Below, piece after piece: positions 37,262 through 47,395 of a stretch of 64,000 nt of DNA. The DNA is from an uncultured Bacteroidales bacterium. GTDB lineage: Bacteria > Bacteroidota > Bacteroidia > Bacteroidales > F082. The notes beneath the pieces were generated by a model that did no database searches, was not told the DNA's origin, and worked only from the letters and a program-made list of their open reading frames with translations. The position numbers and the translations under genes are program-made. The stretch is from positions 114,219 through 178,218 of the forward strand of contig CAMJRR010000003.1 of assembly GCA_946408345.1 (NCBI GenBank), written 5' to 3'. How positions within the stretch are numbered: position 1 is the stretch's first letter; each line of letters opens with the position of its first letter.

Positions 37262-37639
37262 ATGATGGAAGAAAATGAAATGAAAGGAAAAGAGGAGTTG
37301 TTCTCCAAGGCAGTGAAAGCAGGTAAGAGAACTTACTTTTTTGATGTCAAATCCACGAAGAACGACGAGAAGTACATCACCATAACCGAAAGCAAGCGCC
37401 GTTTTGACGAAGGTCTGAACCGTTTCTTTTACGAGAAACACAAGATTTTCCTCTACAAGGAAGACTTCGAGAAGGTTTCGAAAGGCTTGAGTGATGCCAT
37501 CAAATACATTGAAACAGGCGAATACCCTGCCGACTATTACGACCAGCCGGAGCCGCGTCGCTACGACCGTGAGAATGGCGAACAACACACCGAGATTGAC
37601 AACGCCATCGACAAATGGTTTGACGAATTGGAAAAATAA
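37262..37639 (+). CDS. DUF3276/PUR-family DNA/RNA-binding protein
   Basis: KRTYFFDVKSTKNDEKYITITESKRRF...KHKIFLYKEDFEKV. Confidence 0.85.
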   Translation: MMEENEMKGKEELFSKAVKAGKRTYFFDVKSTKNDEKYITITESKRRFDEGLNRFFYEKHKIFLYKEDFEKVSKGLSDAIKYIETGEYPADYYDQPEPRRYDRENGEQHTEIDNAIDKWFDELEK

Positions 37640-37660
37640 ACTTACATCAATCAAAAACAA

Positions 37661-37690
37661 AGGCCGCGGTCACAAGCTGCGGCCTTTTTT
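37661..37690 (+). terminator. Rho-independent terminator
   Basis: aggccgc...gcggcct + TTTTT. Confidence 0.85.
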
Positions 37691-37805
37691 GTTGAAATTT
37701 ACTTTGTCCATCTAAACTTTTCAACATTTTCATCCATTGTTGATAACTTTCCGTTTTGGGCGGCAATAAATCCCTTCAAAACTCGTAATTTTGTAGCGTA
37801 AATTT

Positions 37806-38594
37806 TTGACTGAAATGTGTAAGACCATAGCGATTGCAAATCAGAAAGGTGGCGTGGGCAAAACCACTTCCGCCATTAACCTAGCGGCCAGTTTGGCTGT
37901 TCTTGAATACAAGACTCTTCTCATCGATGCCGACCCTCAAGCCAACGCTACATCAGGCGTAGGCATCGACCCGAGAACCGTGGAGACTAGCATTTACGAG
38001 TGCATCATCGACCAGGTGGATCCAAAGACGGTCATCACAGAGACCGAGACACCCCATCTTTTCCTCTTGCCCGCCCATATCGACCTCGTTGGTGCCGAAA
38101 TTGAGATGATCAATCTGCCCGAGCGCGAGCTGATGATGAAGAAGTTGCTGGCCCCCATCAAAAAAGATTATGATTTCATCATCATCGATTGTTCTCCCTC
38201 CTTAGGTCTTGTCACTGTCAATTCGCTCACTGCTTCCGATTCAGTCATTATTCCTGTGCAATGCGAATACTTTGCCCTTGAAGGTCTTGGCAAACTGCTC
38301 AACACCATCAAGATTGTGCAAACCCGCTTGAACCCCAACCTTGAAATCGAAGGCATCCTGCTCACCATGTTCGATACGCGCCTGCGCCTGTCGAAACAAG
38401 TGGTGGAAGAAGTCAAGATGCACTTCCAAGACATGGTGTTCAACACCATCATCAACCGCAACACCCGCTTGAGCGAAGCGCCCAGCTTCGGCAAGACCAT
38501 CGTCATGTACGATGCCAACAGCACAGGAGCCATCAATTATCTCAACCTTGCTCGCGAAATCCTCGAAAAGAACAACTTAGCCACAACAGAATAA
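37806..38594 (+). CDS. parA: Chromosome partitioning ATPase ParA/Soj
   Basis: IAIANQKGGVGKTTSAINLAASLA. Confidence 0.95.
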   Translation: MTEMCKTIAIANQKGGVGKTTSAINLAASLAVLEYKTLLIDADPQANATSGVGIDPRTVETSIYECIIDQVDPKTVITETETPHLFLLPAHIDLVGAEIEMINLPERELMMKKLLAPIKKDYDFIIIDCSPSLGLVTVNSLTASDSVIIPVQCEYFALEGLGKLLNTIKIVQTRLNPNLEIEGILLTMFDTRLRLSKQVVEEVKMHFQDMVFNTIINRNTRLSEAPSFGKTIVMYDANSTGAINYLNLAREILEKNNLATTE

Positions 38595-38598
38595 CACC

Positions 38599-39489
38599 AT
38601 GCCTGACAAAAACAGAAGAGCCTTAGGGCGCGGCCTTGACGCCATCATGCAAAGCCCCGAAACCGACATCACCAGCAGAGACATCAGCGGCGATTTCGTG
38701 GCTGGTGCCATCGCCGAAATCGATATCAACCTCATTGAAACCAATCCTTTCCAACCCCGCACCGAATTTGACGAGACCGCTTTGCGTGAATTGGCACAAT
38801 CCATCAAAGAGCAAGGTGTGATTCAACCTGTTACCGTCAGGAAACTGGGCTACAACAAATACCAACTCATCTCCGGTGAACGCCGTTTGAGAGCCTCCAA
38901 GATGGCTGGCCTAGCCAAGATTCCCGCCTTCATTCGCGTTGCCAACGATGAGCAGATGCTCGAACTCGCCTTGATTGAAAACATTCACCGCGAGAACCTT
39001 AACGCCATCGAAGTGGCCATCTCCTACCAACGCCTCATCGATGAGTGCAACCTCACTCAAGAGGAAGTGAGCGAGAAGGTGGGCAAGAGCCGTAGCGCCG
39101 TAGCCAACTTCTTGAGATTGCTGAAGCTGCCACCAGAAATCCAGCTTGCCATCCGGGATGGACACATCACCATGGGACATGCCCGAGCACTCATCAACAT
39201 CAACGACAAGGAAGAGCAATTGAAACTTCTCCAACAAATCATCATGGAGGAGATGAATGTGCGCCAAACCGAGGAATTGGCCGAGAAAGCCAAGAACCCA
39301 GAGGCTAAGGAAAGAAAGCAGACCAACTTCATCCCCGAGCATTTCAAGAGCAAAATCAAGAAGCTCTCGCAAACGCTCAACACCAAGGTGAAGGTGAAGC
39401 GCAACATCAGTGGTCAAGGCAGCGTAGTCATCGACTTCAAGGACGAGGCCGAGTTTGACCGCATCATGGAACTGTTCAACAACAAATAA
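38599..39489 (+). CDS. parB: Chromosome partitioning protein ParB
   Basis: RALGRGLDAIM, NPFQPRTEFDETALRELAQSIKEQGVIQPVTVR, ISGERRLRASKMAG, ALIENIHRENLNAIEVAISYQRL. Confidence 0.95.
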   Translation: MPDKNRRALGRGLDAIMQSPETDITSRDISGDFVAGAIAEIDINLIETNPFQPRTEFDETALRELAQSIKEQGVIQPVTVRKLGYNKYQLISGERRLRASKMAGLAKIPAFIRVANDEQMLELALIENIHRENLNAIEVAISYQRLIDECNLTQEEVSEKVGKSRSAVANFLRLLKLPPEIQLAIRDGHITMGHARALININDKEEQLKLLQQIIMEEMNVRQTEELAEKAKNPEAKERKQTNFIPEHFKSKIKKLSQTLNTKVKVKRNISGQGSVVIDFKDEAEFDRIMELFNNK

Positions 39490-39494
39490 CTACT

Positions 39495-40142
39495 ATGCCG
39501 CGCCGCTTCCTGTTTCTTTTGGGCATCCTTATGTTTGTCGCCTTTCAGCAAACGGAAGCGCAAAACGTGGTGTTTGACACCGTTGGCAACGCCATCATCA
39601 CTGCAGATACCGTAATCAAGCAACAAAAGCCTGCCAAGTCCGCCAAAGCGAAAAAGCCACACAGCCCGACCAAAGCCACTATTATGTCGGCCTGTCTGCC
39701 TGGGTTAGGACAAATTTACAATGGTAAATGGTGGAAAGTGCCTATCGTGTATGCTGGTTTGGGCGGATTGGGCTATTTGGTTTACAGCAACTATTCTGAA
39801 TACAGCTCATATCTCCATGCCTACGAATTCAAAACCGGCGACCTACCCGAAGGCGTGACCCTCAATGAACATGAGACCGAGTTGGCCGGCAAATACTCTG
39901 ATAGTCAGTTGCAAACCTACAAGGAATCGTATCGCCGCGACTTTGAGTTTTATACCATTCTGACCGTCGCTTGGTATGGATTGAATATTCTTGACGCTTG
40001 TGTCGACGGGCATTTATATAGCTACGACATCAGTGATGACCTCAGCCTCAGCGTCGATCCGTATATACGGCAACAAATGGAATCACCAATAAAGATACCG
40101 CAATATGCCCAAGTCGGGCTGTCGTTTCAATTGAATTTTTAG
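39495..40142 (+). CDS. DUF5683-type membrane protein
   Basis: SACLPGLGQIYNGKWWKVPIVYAGLGGLGYLVYSN. Confidence 0.8.
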   Translation: MPRRFLFLLGILMFVAFQQTEAQNVVFDTVGNAIITADTVIKQQKPAKSAKAKKPHSPTKATIMSACLPGLGQIYNGKWWKVPIVYAGLGGLGYLVYSNYSEYSSYLHAYEFKTGDLPEGVTLNEHETELAGKYSDSQLQTYKESYRRDFEFYTILTVAWYGLNILDACVDGHLYSYDISDDLSLSVDPYIRQQMESPIKIPQYAQVGLSFQLNF

Positions 40143-40146
40143 TTTT

Positions 40147-40857
40147 ATGAAAATCGCTATAATCGGATATGGAAAGATGGGGCACGAGGTGGAAAAAGCC
40201 GCCCTCTCCCGTCAGCATGAAATAGTGGTCACTATTGACAACCCAAAAGAATGGGAAGAGCGCCATGACCAACTGAAACAAGCCGATGTCGCCATCGACT
40301 TCAGCCAGCCCGACCAAGTGGTGGGCAATATTCATCACTGTTTCGATTTGCACATCCCTGTTGTTGTTGGAACTACAGCATGGCAAAATCAATTTGAGGA
40401 AATCAAGGCGAGATGCTTGGCCGAAAAGCAGAGCTTATTCACCGCCCCCAACTTCAGCATCGGCATGAACATCATGTTTGTGCTCAACAAACAGTTGGCG
40501 AAATTTGCTGAGAAATACGGCTACCAACTCTCTATGGCCGAAACCCATCACATCCATAAATTGGACAAACCCAGCGGCACAGCTGTGAAACTGGCCAACG
40601 ACATCATTACTGTCAACCATGACTACAATAATTGGAGCATCGATGAGCCCGCCGACCACACATTATATATTAAGGTAACGCGCGAAGGCGAGGTGAACGG
40701 CATCCACAGCGTAATGGCAGAGTCGCCTGCCGACAAAATCACCCTCACCCATGAGGCATTTAACAGGCAAGGTTTTGCCATGGGCGCCCTTGCTGCCGCT
40801 GAGTTCCTCATTGGCAAAGTTGGGGTGTTTGGGATGGAGGATTTGTTCCAAGAATAA
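40147..40857 (+). CDS. dapB: 4-hydroxy-tetrahydrodipicolinate reductase
   Basis: MKIAIIGYGKMGHEVE; ETHHIHKLDKPSGTAVKLA. Confidence 0.95.
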   Translation: MKIAIIGYGKMGHEVEKAALSRQHEIVVTIDNPKEWEERHDQLKQADVAIDFSQPDQVVGNIHHCFDLHIPVVVGTTAWQNQFEEIKARCLAEKQSLFTAPNFSIGMNIMFVLNKQLAKFAEKYGYQLSMAETHHIHKLDKPSGTAVKLANDIITVNHDYNNWSIDEPADHTLYIKVTREGEVNGIHSVMAESPADKITLTHEAFNRQGFAMGALAAAEFLIGKVGVFGMEDLFQE

Positions 40858-40915
40858 TCCAAGCATCCAAATAATAATACACAATTAACATCGTTAAATT
40901 AGAAATTTACATAAA

Positions 40916-42430
40916 ATGTCACTATTACTTTTCATTTTAATCGTTCCGGCACTATTTACTATCCCGATTGCGTTCTGCTGGAAACAATTTGAGAAAGCTG
41001 GACAAAAGGGCTATTACAGCCTCATCCCCTATTACAACATCTATATCATGCTGAAAATCATCGGCAAACAGAAGAAATTTTGGTGGTGGTTCTTCATCAT
41101 CTTCCCCTACATCAACGTCTTCATGCTGCTACTCATGCTCGTCGAGTTAGGGAAGTGCTTCGGAAGGTTCAAGATTTGGGAGGAAGGCATGGCCGCCATT
41201 TTGCCTTTCATTTTCTTCCCCATCATCGCCAAAGACGACAAATACCAAGACCCTACCACAGCTACGAGACCCAAAAAATCTACGGCACGCGAATGGTTCG
41301 ATGCCATTATCTTTGCCGTGGTCGCTGCTTTAATCATCAGAACCTATGTCTTCGAGGCCTTCACCATCCCCACTTCGAGTATGGAAAAATCACTTTGCGT
41401 TGGCGATTATTTGATTGTCAGCAAGATACATTATGGCCCCAAACGCCCCAACACTCCGCTTTCATTCCCATTTGTACACAACACCTTGCCGGGCAGCAAG
41501 ACCGCGAAGTCGTATGTGGAATGGATTAAATTGCCCTATCACCGTTATCCTGGCGTGTCAACGATGAAGCGCTACGACCCCATCGTGTTCAACTACCCTG
41601 CTGGCGACACGGTCTGCGACATTTTCCAAAGCAGTATCAACTATTACGATCTTGTTAGAGAATACGGTCGACAAAGGGTATGGAACGACCATCAAAACTT
41701 CGGCAAGGTGATCTCTCATCCTGTCGACAAACGTGAGAACTATGTCAAGCGTCTCATTGGCATGCCTGGCGATAGTTTGAAAATCGTTGATGGCGTGGTG
41801 TTTATCAATGGCGAGAAGGCTTTTGAGCCCGAGAATATGCAACACAATTACACCGTGGTAACCACCAGTGGTGGCATCAATAAACAGACCTTGGACAAAT
41901 ACAGCATCACCGAAGGCTACCGTACCGCCGACCCCAACACTTTCATCCTTAACATCAGCGCGAAGGTGGCAGACGAGTTGATCAAGCTGCCTTACATCAC
42001 CTCAGTAATGCGCAACATACAAGCTCCTGGCGAAGGTACCAATACGAGCATCTTCCCCAACCGTCCCGACCTTTATCCTTGGAACGTCGACAACTTCGGA
42101 CCGCTCTACATCCCGAAGAAAGGCGTGACAGTGAAACTCAACCTCAACACCTTGCCGCTCTACGAGCGCATCATCCATGCTTATGAACTCCACGACTTGA
42201 AAGTGCAAGGCAACCAAATCCTCATTGACGGAAAACCTGCCGACAGCTACACCTTCGAGATGGACTACTATTGGATGATGGGCGACAACCGCCACAACTC
42301 CGCCGACTCACGCTATTGGGGATTTGTTCCTGAAAACCATATCGTTGGTAAACCCGTGCTCGTCTGGCTCTCTTTGGACAAGGAGAACGGCGGCATTCGC
42401 TGGAAGCGGATGTTCAGGATTCCTAAATGA
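40916..42430 (+). CDS. lepB: Signal peptidase I with N-terminal DUF5684-like membrane domain
   Basis: FTIPTSSMEKSLCVGDYLIVSK; YVKRLIGMPGDSL; WMMGDNRHNSADSRYWGFVPENHIVGK. Confidence 0.93.
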   Translation: MSLLLFILIVPALFTIPIAFCWKQFEKAGQKGYYSLIPYYNIYIMLKIIGKQKKFWWWFFIIFPYINVFMLLLMLVELGKCFGRFKIWEEGMAAILPFIFFPIIAKDDKYQDPTTATRPKKSTAREWFDAIIFAVVAALIIRTYVFEAFTIPTSSMEKSLCVGDYLIVSKIHYGPKRPNTPLSFPFVHNTLPGSKTAKSYVEWIKLPYHRYPGVSTMKRYDPIVFNYPAGDTVCDIFQSSINYYDLVREYGRQRVWNDHQNFGKVISHPVDKRENYVKRLIGMPGDSLKIVDGVVFINGEKAFEPENMQHNYTVVTTSGGINKQTLDKYSITEGYRTADPNTFILNISAKVADELIKLPYITSVMRNIQAPGEGTNTSIFPNRPDLYPWNVDNFGPLYIPKKGVTVKLNLNTLPLYERIIHAYELHDLKVQGNQILIDGKPADSYTFEMDYYWMMGDNRHNSADSRYWGFVPENHIVGKPVLVWLSLDKENGGIRWKRMFRIPK

Positions 42431-42436
42431 TAAACT

Positions 42437-42688
42437 ATGAATTTACTTGATTCAAATATTGCCGCTAACGAAACAATTCAAACAACATTAGGAATAATAG
42501 TTTTAATTGGGTTACTTATTTTATTATATTTTTACATTCCAATAAAAATGGCTCATAATCGAGGACGAAGCGGTTTTTGGTGGGTAGTCATTGCATTTGT
42601 GACAAGCCCAATTCTTGCTTACATATTTCTTGCAATCGCAGGTAATTCAGAAGAGAAAATTCGCGAGGAGTATAAACATAGGTATTAA
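42437..42688 (+). CDS. Small AT-rich membrane protein
   Basis: 83 aa, two TM segments (IIVLIGLLILLYFYIPI; WWVVIAFVTSPILAYIFLAIAG). Confidence 0.55.
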   Translation: MNLLDSNIAANETIQTTLGIIVLIGLLILLYFYIPIKMAHNRGRSGFWWVVIAFVTSPILAYIFLAIAGNSEEKIREEYKHRY

Positions 42689-42754
42689 AACACCATCGCC
42701 AAAAGCTCGCTCGTGATTTGAAATTCGCTTGAACAAAAGACAAAAAACGACCAG

Positions 42755-42787
42755 ACAGGCTACCATTTCAGGTGGCCTGTTTTTTTG
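42755..42787 (+). terminator. Rho-independent terminator
   Basis: acaggctacc...ggtggcctgt + T7. Confidence 0.8.
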
Positions 42788-42821
42788 CTCATAAAAGCCT
42801 CCATTAACCAACTATTTTGCG

Positions 42822-42829
42822 TATTTTTG
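42822..42829 (+). promoter_or_regulatory. -7 box TATTTTTG upstream of ftsK
   Basis: TAnnTTTG match ~18-24 nt upstream of the start. Confidence 0.45.
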
Positions 42830-42846
42830 CACTCCAATAATGAAGA

Positions 42847-45540
42847 TTGAAAATGGCAGAGAAAAACAACCGTAGAGAGAACACCTTTAAGACAAAAGGG
42901 ACTACCGATATTGAGCCTTTTGAGCCGCAATTAATTGATACAGAGGAGAATAAAAAAGAAGAAAAACCTAAAAAAAAGAGCGATAAATCACCTAAAAACA
43001 AGGAATCCAAGCCACAGAAAAACAAAGTGAAGCAAGAGTCAGATGGCCGACTCAGCAAAATCATCGGCATTTTGTTTCTATGCTTAGCAGTGTTCTTGGG
43101 CATTGCCCTAATTTCATACCTGGTAAGTTTCTTTAGCGGTCATCATCAAGAGTATGGATACCAAATCTTCAGCCAAAAGGTCAACATAGAAAACCGAACC
43201 GGTCGTGCTGGTGTATTCTTGGCTCAGACACTTATTAAAGAGTCTTTTGGTATTGGCGCATTCTTCTTTGTTTACCTACTGACCCTTATTGGATTACGAC
43301 TGAACGACTCGGCCAAAATAAAAATGTGGAGCCTTTGGAAATGGGCGCTCCTTTGTTTGGTATGGTTGCCATTATTCTTCGCATTCATCGCTACAGCTGC
43401 ACCCAAATGTGCCATTTTTGGAGGTGCAGTTGGTCAATGGCTCAACACTTTACTTACCCAATACGTCGGTAAAACAGGTGTCATCATCATCCTTGCTTTC
43501 TTGTTCTTGGTTTTCGCCGTATATCAGTTTAATCTTACGCTCAACTATTTCAAGCAATTGCGAGAGAAACGCGAGGATGAGCGTCGACACAAGGCCGCCC
43601 TCCTTGCCGAACAACGTATCCAGGAAGAGTTGGAAAGAGAGAGAAGCCACATGACCGACGATGGTGAAGACATCGACCCTGATTCCATTGATGATGAAGA
43701 GGAAGACCATATGCCTCCAGTCACTTCGTTCACTAAAGATCCTTCGTTTGAGATTGTCACTTCAGAGAACAACCCCGAAAAACAGTCACAAAAAGAAAAT
43801 GTTTTCATTCAGAACAATGATGACAAGCCAAAAGAAGCCCAAGACTCGGAAATAACATTGAACCCTGTTTCGACAACTACCAACGAGATCAAGACTCAAG
43901 ATGCAGTACCTCAAAAATCTGACACGGAATCCGAAAAAGTGGAGCTAGTTATCGAGGACACTCCTGCTGAAGAGACCGTCGACAAAGGCCAAGACCGTGT
44001 CCATCACACCATTGACACTCCTTTTGACCCGCGTTACGAATTGCGCGACTATAAGTTCCCCACCTTAGACATGCTCAACGACTACGGCGGCAAGAAGTCG
44101 GAAATTGATGAAGAGGAGCTCAATGCCAATAAGAACAAGATTGTGGAGACTTTGGGCAACTACGGCATCGCCATCGACAAAATCAAGGCTACCATTGGCC
44201 CCACGGTCACGCTGTATGAAATCGTCCCCGCAGCCGGTATTCGCATCTCGAAAATCAAGAACTTGGAAGACGACATTGCCTTGAGCTTGGCTGCTTTGGG
44301 CATCCGTATCATCGCGCCTATCCCAGGTAAGGGCACCATCGGTATCGAGGTTCCGAACAGCAAGCCTGAGACGGTTTCCATGCGTAGTGTTTTGAGCTCT
44401 GAAAAATTCCAAAACTCGAAATATGCCTTGCCTTGCGCTATCGGTAAGACCATTTCCAACGAGACCTACGTCTTCGACCTTGCCAAAATGCCGCACATTC
44501 TGATGGCCGGTGCTACAGGTCAAGGTAAATCGGTGGGACTGAACGCCATCATCGCTTCCTTGCTTTACAGCAAGCATCCTTCCGAGCTAAAGTTTGTCAT
44601 GGTCGACCCGAAGAAGGTGGAGCTGACGTTATATAACCGAATTGAGCGCCATTATTTGGCCAAGCTTCCAGACTCAGAAGATGCCATTATCACCGACGTG
44701 AAGAAAGTGGTACGCACGCTCAACTCCTTGTGCATCGAGATGGACCAACGCTACGACCTACTCAAAGCTGCTGAATGCCGCAACATCATCGAATACAACG
44801 AGAAGTTCAAATCACGCAGACTGCTGCCCACAGAGGGGCACCGTTTCCTTCCTTACATCGTGCTTGTCGTCGACGAGTTCGCCGACCTCATCATGACCGC
44901 CGGTCGCGAGGTGGAAGCACCTATTGCACGTATCGCTCAACTGGCCCGTGCCGTCGGCATCCACTTGATTATCGCAACACAACGTCCTTCCGTCAACATC
45001 ATCACGGGTTCCATCAAGGCCAACTTCCCCGCCCGTATCGCTTTCCGCGTCATCTCGCAAGTCGACTCCAAGACCATCCTCGACCAAAGCGGCGCCAACC
45101 AACTCATTGGTCGCGGCGACATGTTGCTCTCCACGGGCAACGACCTTGTGCGTCTGCAATGCGCTTTCATCGACACACCCGAAGTGGAAACCGTCACCGA
45201 GTTCATTGGAGCACAAAGAGGCTATGCTGAACCATTCCTGCTACCAGAAGTTCCTGATGAAGAAGGTGAAGGCATCGACATAGAAGAAGACGGTGAGCGC
45301 GACAGTCTCTTTGAAGAAGCAGCTCGTATCGTGGTACAGACCCAACAAGGCTCCACCTCGATGATTCAACGCAAACTGAAACTCGGCTACAACCGTGCGG
45401 GCCGCATCATCGACCAATTGGAAGCTGCCGGCATCGTCGGACCGTTCTCTGGTAGTAAATCGCGTGAAGTGAAAGTAGGCACGGAAGCTGCTTTGGAACA
45501 GATTTTGCAGGATCTTTACAACAAAGATAACGGAATTTGA
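42847..45540 (+). CDS. ftsK: DNA translocase FtsK/SpoIIIE
   Basis: HILMAGATGQGKSVGLNAIIASLLY; IARIAQLARAVGIHLIIATQRPSVNIITG; C-terminal gamma-like SMIQRKLKLGYNRAGRIIDQLEAAGIVGP. Confidence 0.95.
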   Translation: MKMAEKNNRRENTFKTKGTTDIEPFEPQLIDTEENKKEEKPKKKSDKSPKNKESKPQKNKVKQESDGRLSKIIGILFLCLAVFLGIALISYLVSFFSGHHQEYGYQIFSQKVNIENRTGRAGVFLAQTLIKESFGIGAFFFVYLLTLIGLRLNDSAKIKMWSLWKWALLCLVWLPLFFAFIATAAPKCAIFGGAVGQWLNTLLTQYVGKTGVIIILAFLFLVFAVYQFNLTLNYFKQLREKREDERRHKAALLAEQRIQEELERERSHMTDDGEDIDPDSIDDEEEDHMPPVTSFTKDPSFEIVTSENNPEKQSQKENVFIQNNDDKPKEAQDSEITLNPVSTTTNEIKTQDAVPQKSDTESEKVELVIEDTPAEETVDKGQDRVHHTIDTPFDPRYELRDYKFPTLDMLNDYGGKKSEIDEEELNANKNKIVETLGNYGIAIDKIKATIGPTVTLYEIVPAAGIRISKIKNLEDDIALSLAALGIRIIAPIPGKGTIGIEVPNSKPETVSMRSVLSSEKFQNSKYALPCAIGKTISNETYVFDLAKMPHILMAGATGQGKSVGLNAIIASLLYSKHPSELKFVMVDPKKVELTLYNRIERHYLAKLPDSEDAIITDVKKVVRTLNSLCIEMDQRYDLLKAAECRNIIEYNEKFKSRRLLPTEGHRFLPYIVLVVDEFADLIMTAGREVEAPIARIAQLARAVGIHLIIATQRPSVNIITGSIKANFPARIAFRVISQVDSKTILDQSGANQLIGRGDMLLSTGNDLVRLQCAFIDTPEVETVTEFIGAQRGYAEPFLLPEVPDEEGEGIDIEEDGERDSLFEEAARIVVQTQQGSTSMIQRKLKLGYNRAGRIIDQLEAAGIVGPFSGSKSREVKVGTEAALEQILQDLYNKDNGI

Positions 45541-45542
45541 AA

Positions 45543-46166
45543 ATGAAAACGAAAAACACCATCATTTGCCTGCTTTTTTTATTTGTAACACAGGTAATTA
45601 ACGCGCAAAACAATGCAGATGCGCTCATTAGTGGTTTGGTCGACCAAATCAAGAGTCACAAAAACGTGGAGATGACTTTCAACTATCAAATCAGCTCCCA
45701 AGGAGAAAAAGTGGGCAACAGTGAAAAAGGTCACGCATGGCTTCAAGGCGAAGCTTACAAAACAGAAATGACTGATCAACAGACCATTTCCGATGGCAAG
45801 ACCATTTGGACCTACTTCATTGACGCTGAGGAGGTCATGGTCAGCAATGCCAGCGAAGGCACCGATAACACGCCTTTGAAAATCCTCACCTCTTTGGATG
45901 AAAACTATGTGGCCACCCTTACCGGCATCAATGCGCAAGGCATAGCCACTGTTGAATTAGCCAATCCCGCGGGACAATACAAACGAGTAACCCTGAAAAT
46001 CAACACAAAAAAAGCTGAGCTTAAGAGTGCCGACATCTATTTCGAAGATGGCAACAAGTTTGTCATTGATGTGGAGGAAATGAAATTCGACCAGGAACTA
46101 GGCGACAAATTCTTCACCTTTGACACGAAAAAGCACCCTAATGTAGATGTGATTGACATGCGTTAG
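45543..46166 (+). CDS. LolA-like outer membrane lipoprotein carrier family protein
   Basis: Signal peptide; LISGLVDQIKSHKNVEMTFNYQI...GHAWLQGEAYKTEMTDQQTISDGKTIWTY; follows ftsK. Confidence 0.85.
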   Translation: MKTKNTIICLLFLFVTQVINAQNNADALISGLVDQIKSHKNVEMTFNYQISSQGEKVGNSEKGHAWLQGEAYKTEMTDQQTISDGKTIWTYFIDAEEVMVSNASEGTDNTPLKILTSLDENYVATLTGINAQGIATVELANPAGQYKRVTLKINTKKAELKSADIYFEDGNKFVIDVEEMKFDQELGDKFFTFDTKKHPNVDVIDMR

Positions 46167-46222
46167 CGCAATAAAAAACGATTGTTTACGTATTAAAAAA
46201 CGGCTGCCGCAGTGTGACAGGC

Positions 46223-46261
46223 CAACAATCAACAATTCAACAGATCAACAATTCAACAAAA
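46223..46261. repeat. Degenerate CAACAATT 7-8 nt array abutting the exbB start codon
   Basis: CAACAAT CAACAATT CAACAGAT CAACAATT CAACAAAA then ATG at 46263. Confidence 0.8.
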
Positions 46262-46262
46262 T

Positions 46263-46961
46263 ATGAATCTTCTTCAAATCCAACAAGCTGCCAATGATTT
46301 AGGTGCAGCCGCAACAGAAACCGTTGCCCAACCTACAGAAGTCAAACTTTCCCTCCTTGACCTTGCCTCCAAAGGCGGATGGATTATGATATTACTAGCC
46401 GTTTTATCCATCATTGCGGTTTATATTTTCATCGAACGCTACATCGCCGTTTCACGCGCCACGAAATACGACAACGGTTTCATGGAACGCATCCGCGAAT
46501 ACATGAAAGACGGCAAGTTGGATTCGGCAAAGGCTTTGTGCCGCGGCAACTCCACCCCTATCTCACGCATGATCGAAAAAGGTATCTCCCGCATCGGACG
46601 GCCTTTGGGCGACATCAACTCGGCCATTGAAAACGTGGGTAACCTTGAAGTGGCGCAACTGGAACGCGGTGTCAACATCCTTGCCATGATTGCCAGTGCC
46701 GCCCCGATGATTGGTTTCTTAGGTACTGTGATTGGCATGATTCGTGCTTTCTACGACATGTCGATGGCTGGAAACAACATCGATATCGAATTGCTTTCAT
46801 CGGGCATCTACGAAGCTATGGTAACCACCGTTGGTGGTTTGATTGTAGGCATCATCGCTTATTTCTTCCATGCTATCTTATCGACAAAAATCCAGAAAGT
46901 CGTCAACCTGCTCGAAGGCAAGGCTACCGAATTCATGGACGTTTTGAACGAACCTGCCTAG
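46263..46961 (+). CDS. exbB: MotA/TolQ/ExbB proton channel protein
   Basis: ERGVNILAMIASAAPMIGFLGTVIGMIRAFYDM. Confidence 0.9.
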   Translation: MNLLQIQQAANDLGAAATETVAQPTEVKLSLLDLASKGGWIMILLAVLSIIAVYIFIERYIAVSRATKYDNGFMERIREYMKDGKLDSAKALCRGNSTPISRMIEKGISRIGRPLGDINSAIENVGNLEVAQLERGVNILAMIASAAPMIGFLGTVIGMIRAFYDMSMAGNNIDIELLSSGIYEAMVTTVGGLIVGIIAYFFHAILSTKIQKVVNLLEGKATEFMDVLNEPA

Positions 46962-46973
46962 AATTAGTGCATT

Positions 46974-47387
46974 ATGGCTATCAGATCAAGAAATAAGGTC
47001 GAACCTACATTTAACTCCTCGTCCATGTCGGACTTGGTGTTTCTGCTGCTGATTTTCTTCATGCTGACTTCGACCTTGGTCGCGCCCAATGCCATCAAGC
47101 TCATGCTGCCTTCAAGCAACAGCAAGACCATGGCCAAGCAGACCGTCACGGTTTACATCAACGACCAATACCAATATTTCGTTGACGACAATCCCGCCGA
47201 TGAAACCCAACTCACCGACCTTATCAACAGCAAGATCGGCAACGACAGTCAAGCCACAGTGGTGCTCCGTTCCGACAAGACTGTACCCGTGCAATATGTT
47301 GTGAATGTGATTGATGCCGTCAACGAAATCAACAACGCCACTGGCAACAACCACAAAGTCATTCTCGCCACATCGCCAAAGAAATAG
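46974..47387 (+). CDS. exbD: ExbD/TolR biopolymer transporter
   Basis: SSMSDLVFLLLIFFMLTSTLVAPNAIKLMLP. Confidence 0.9.
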   Translation: MAIRSRNKVEPTFNSSSMSDLVFLLLIFFMLTSTLVAPNAIKLMLPSSNSKTMAKQTVTVYINDQYQYFVDDNPADETQLTDLINSKIGNDSQATVVLRSDKTVPVQYVVNVIDAVNEINNATGNNHKVILATSPKK

Positions 47388-47395
47388 GAGGTGAT

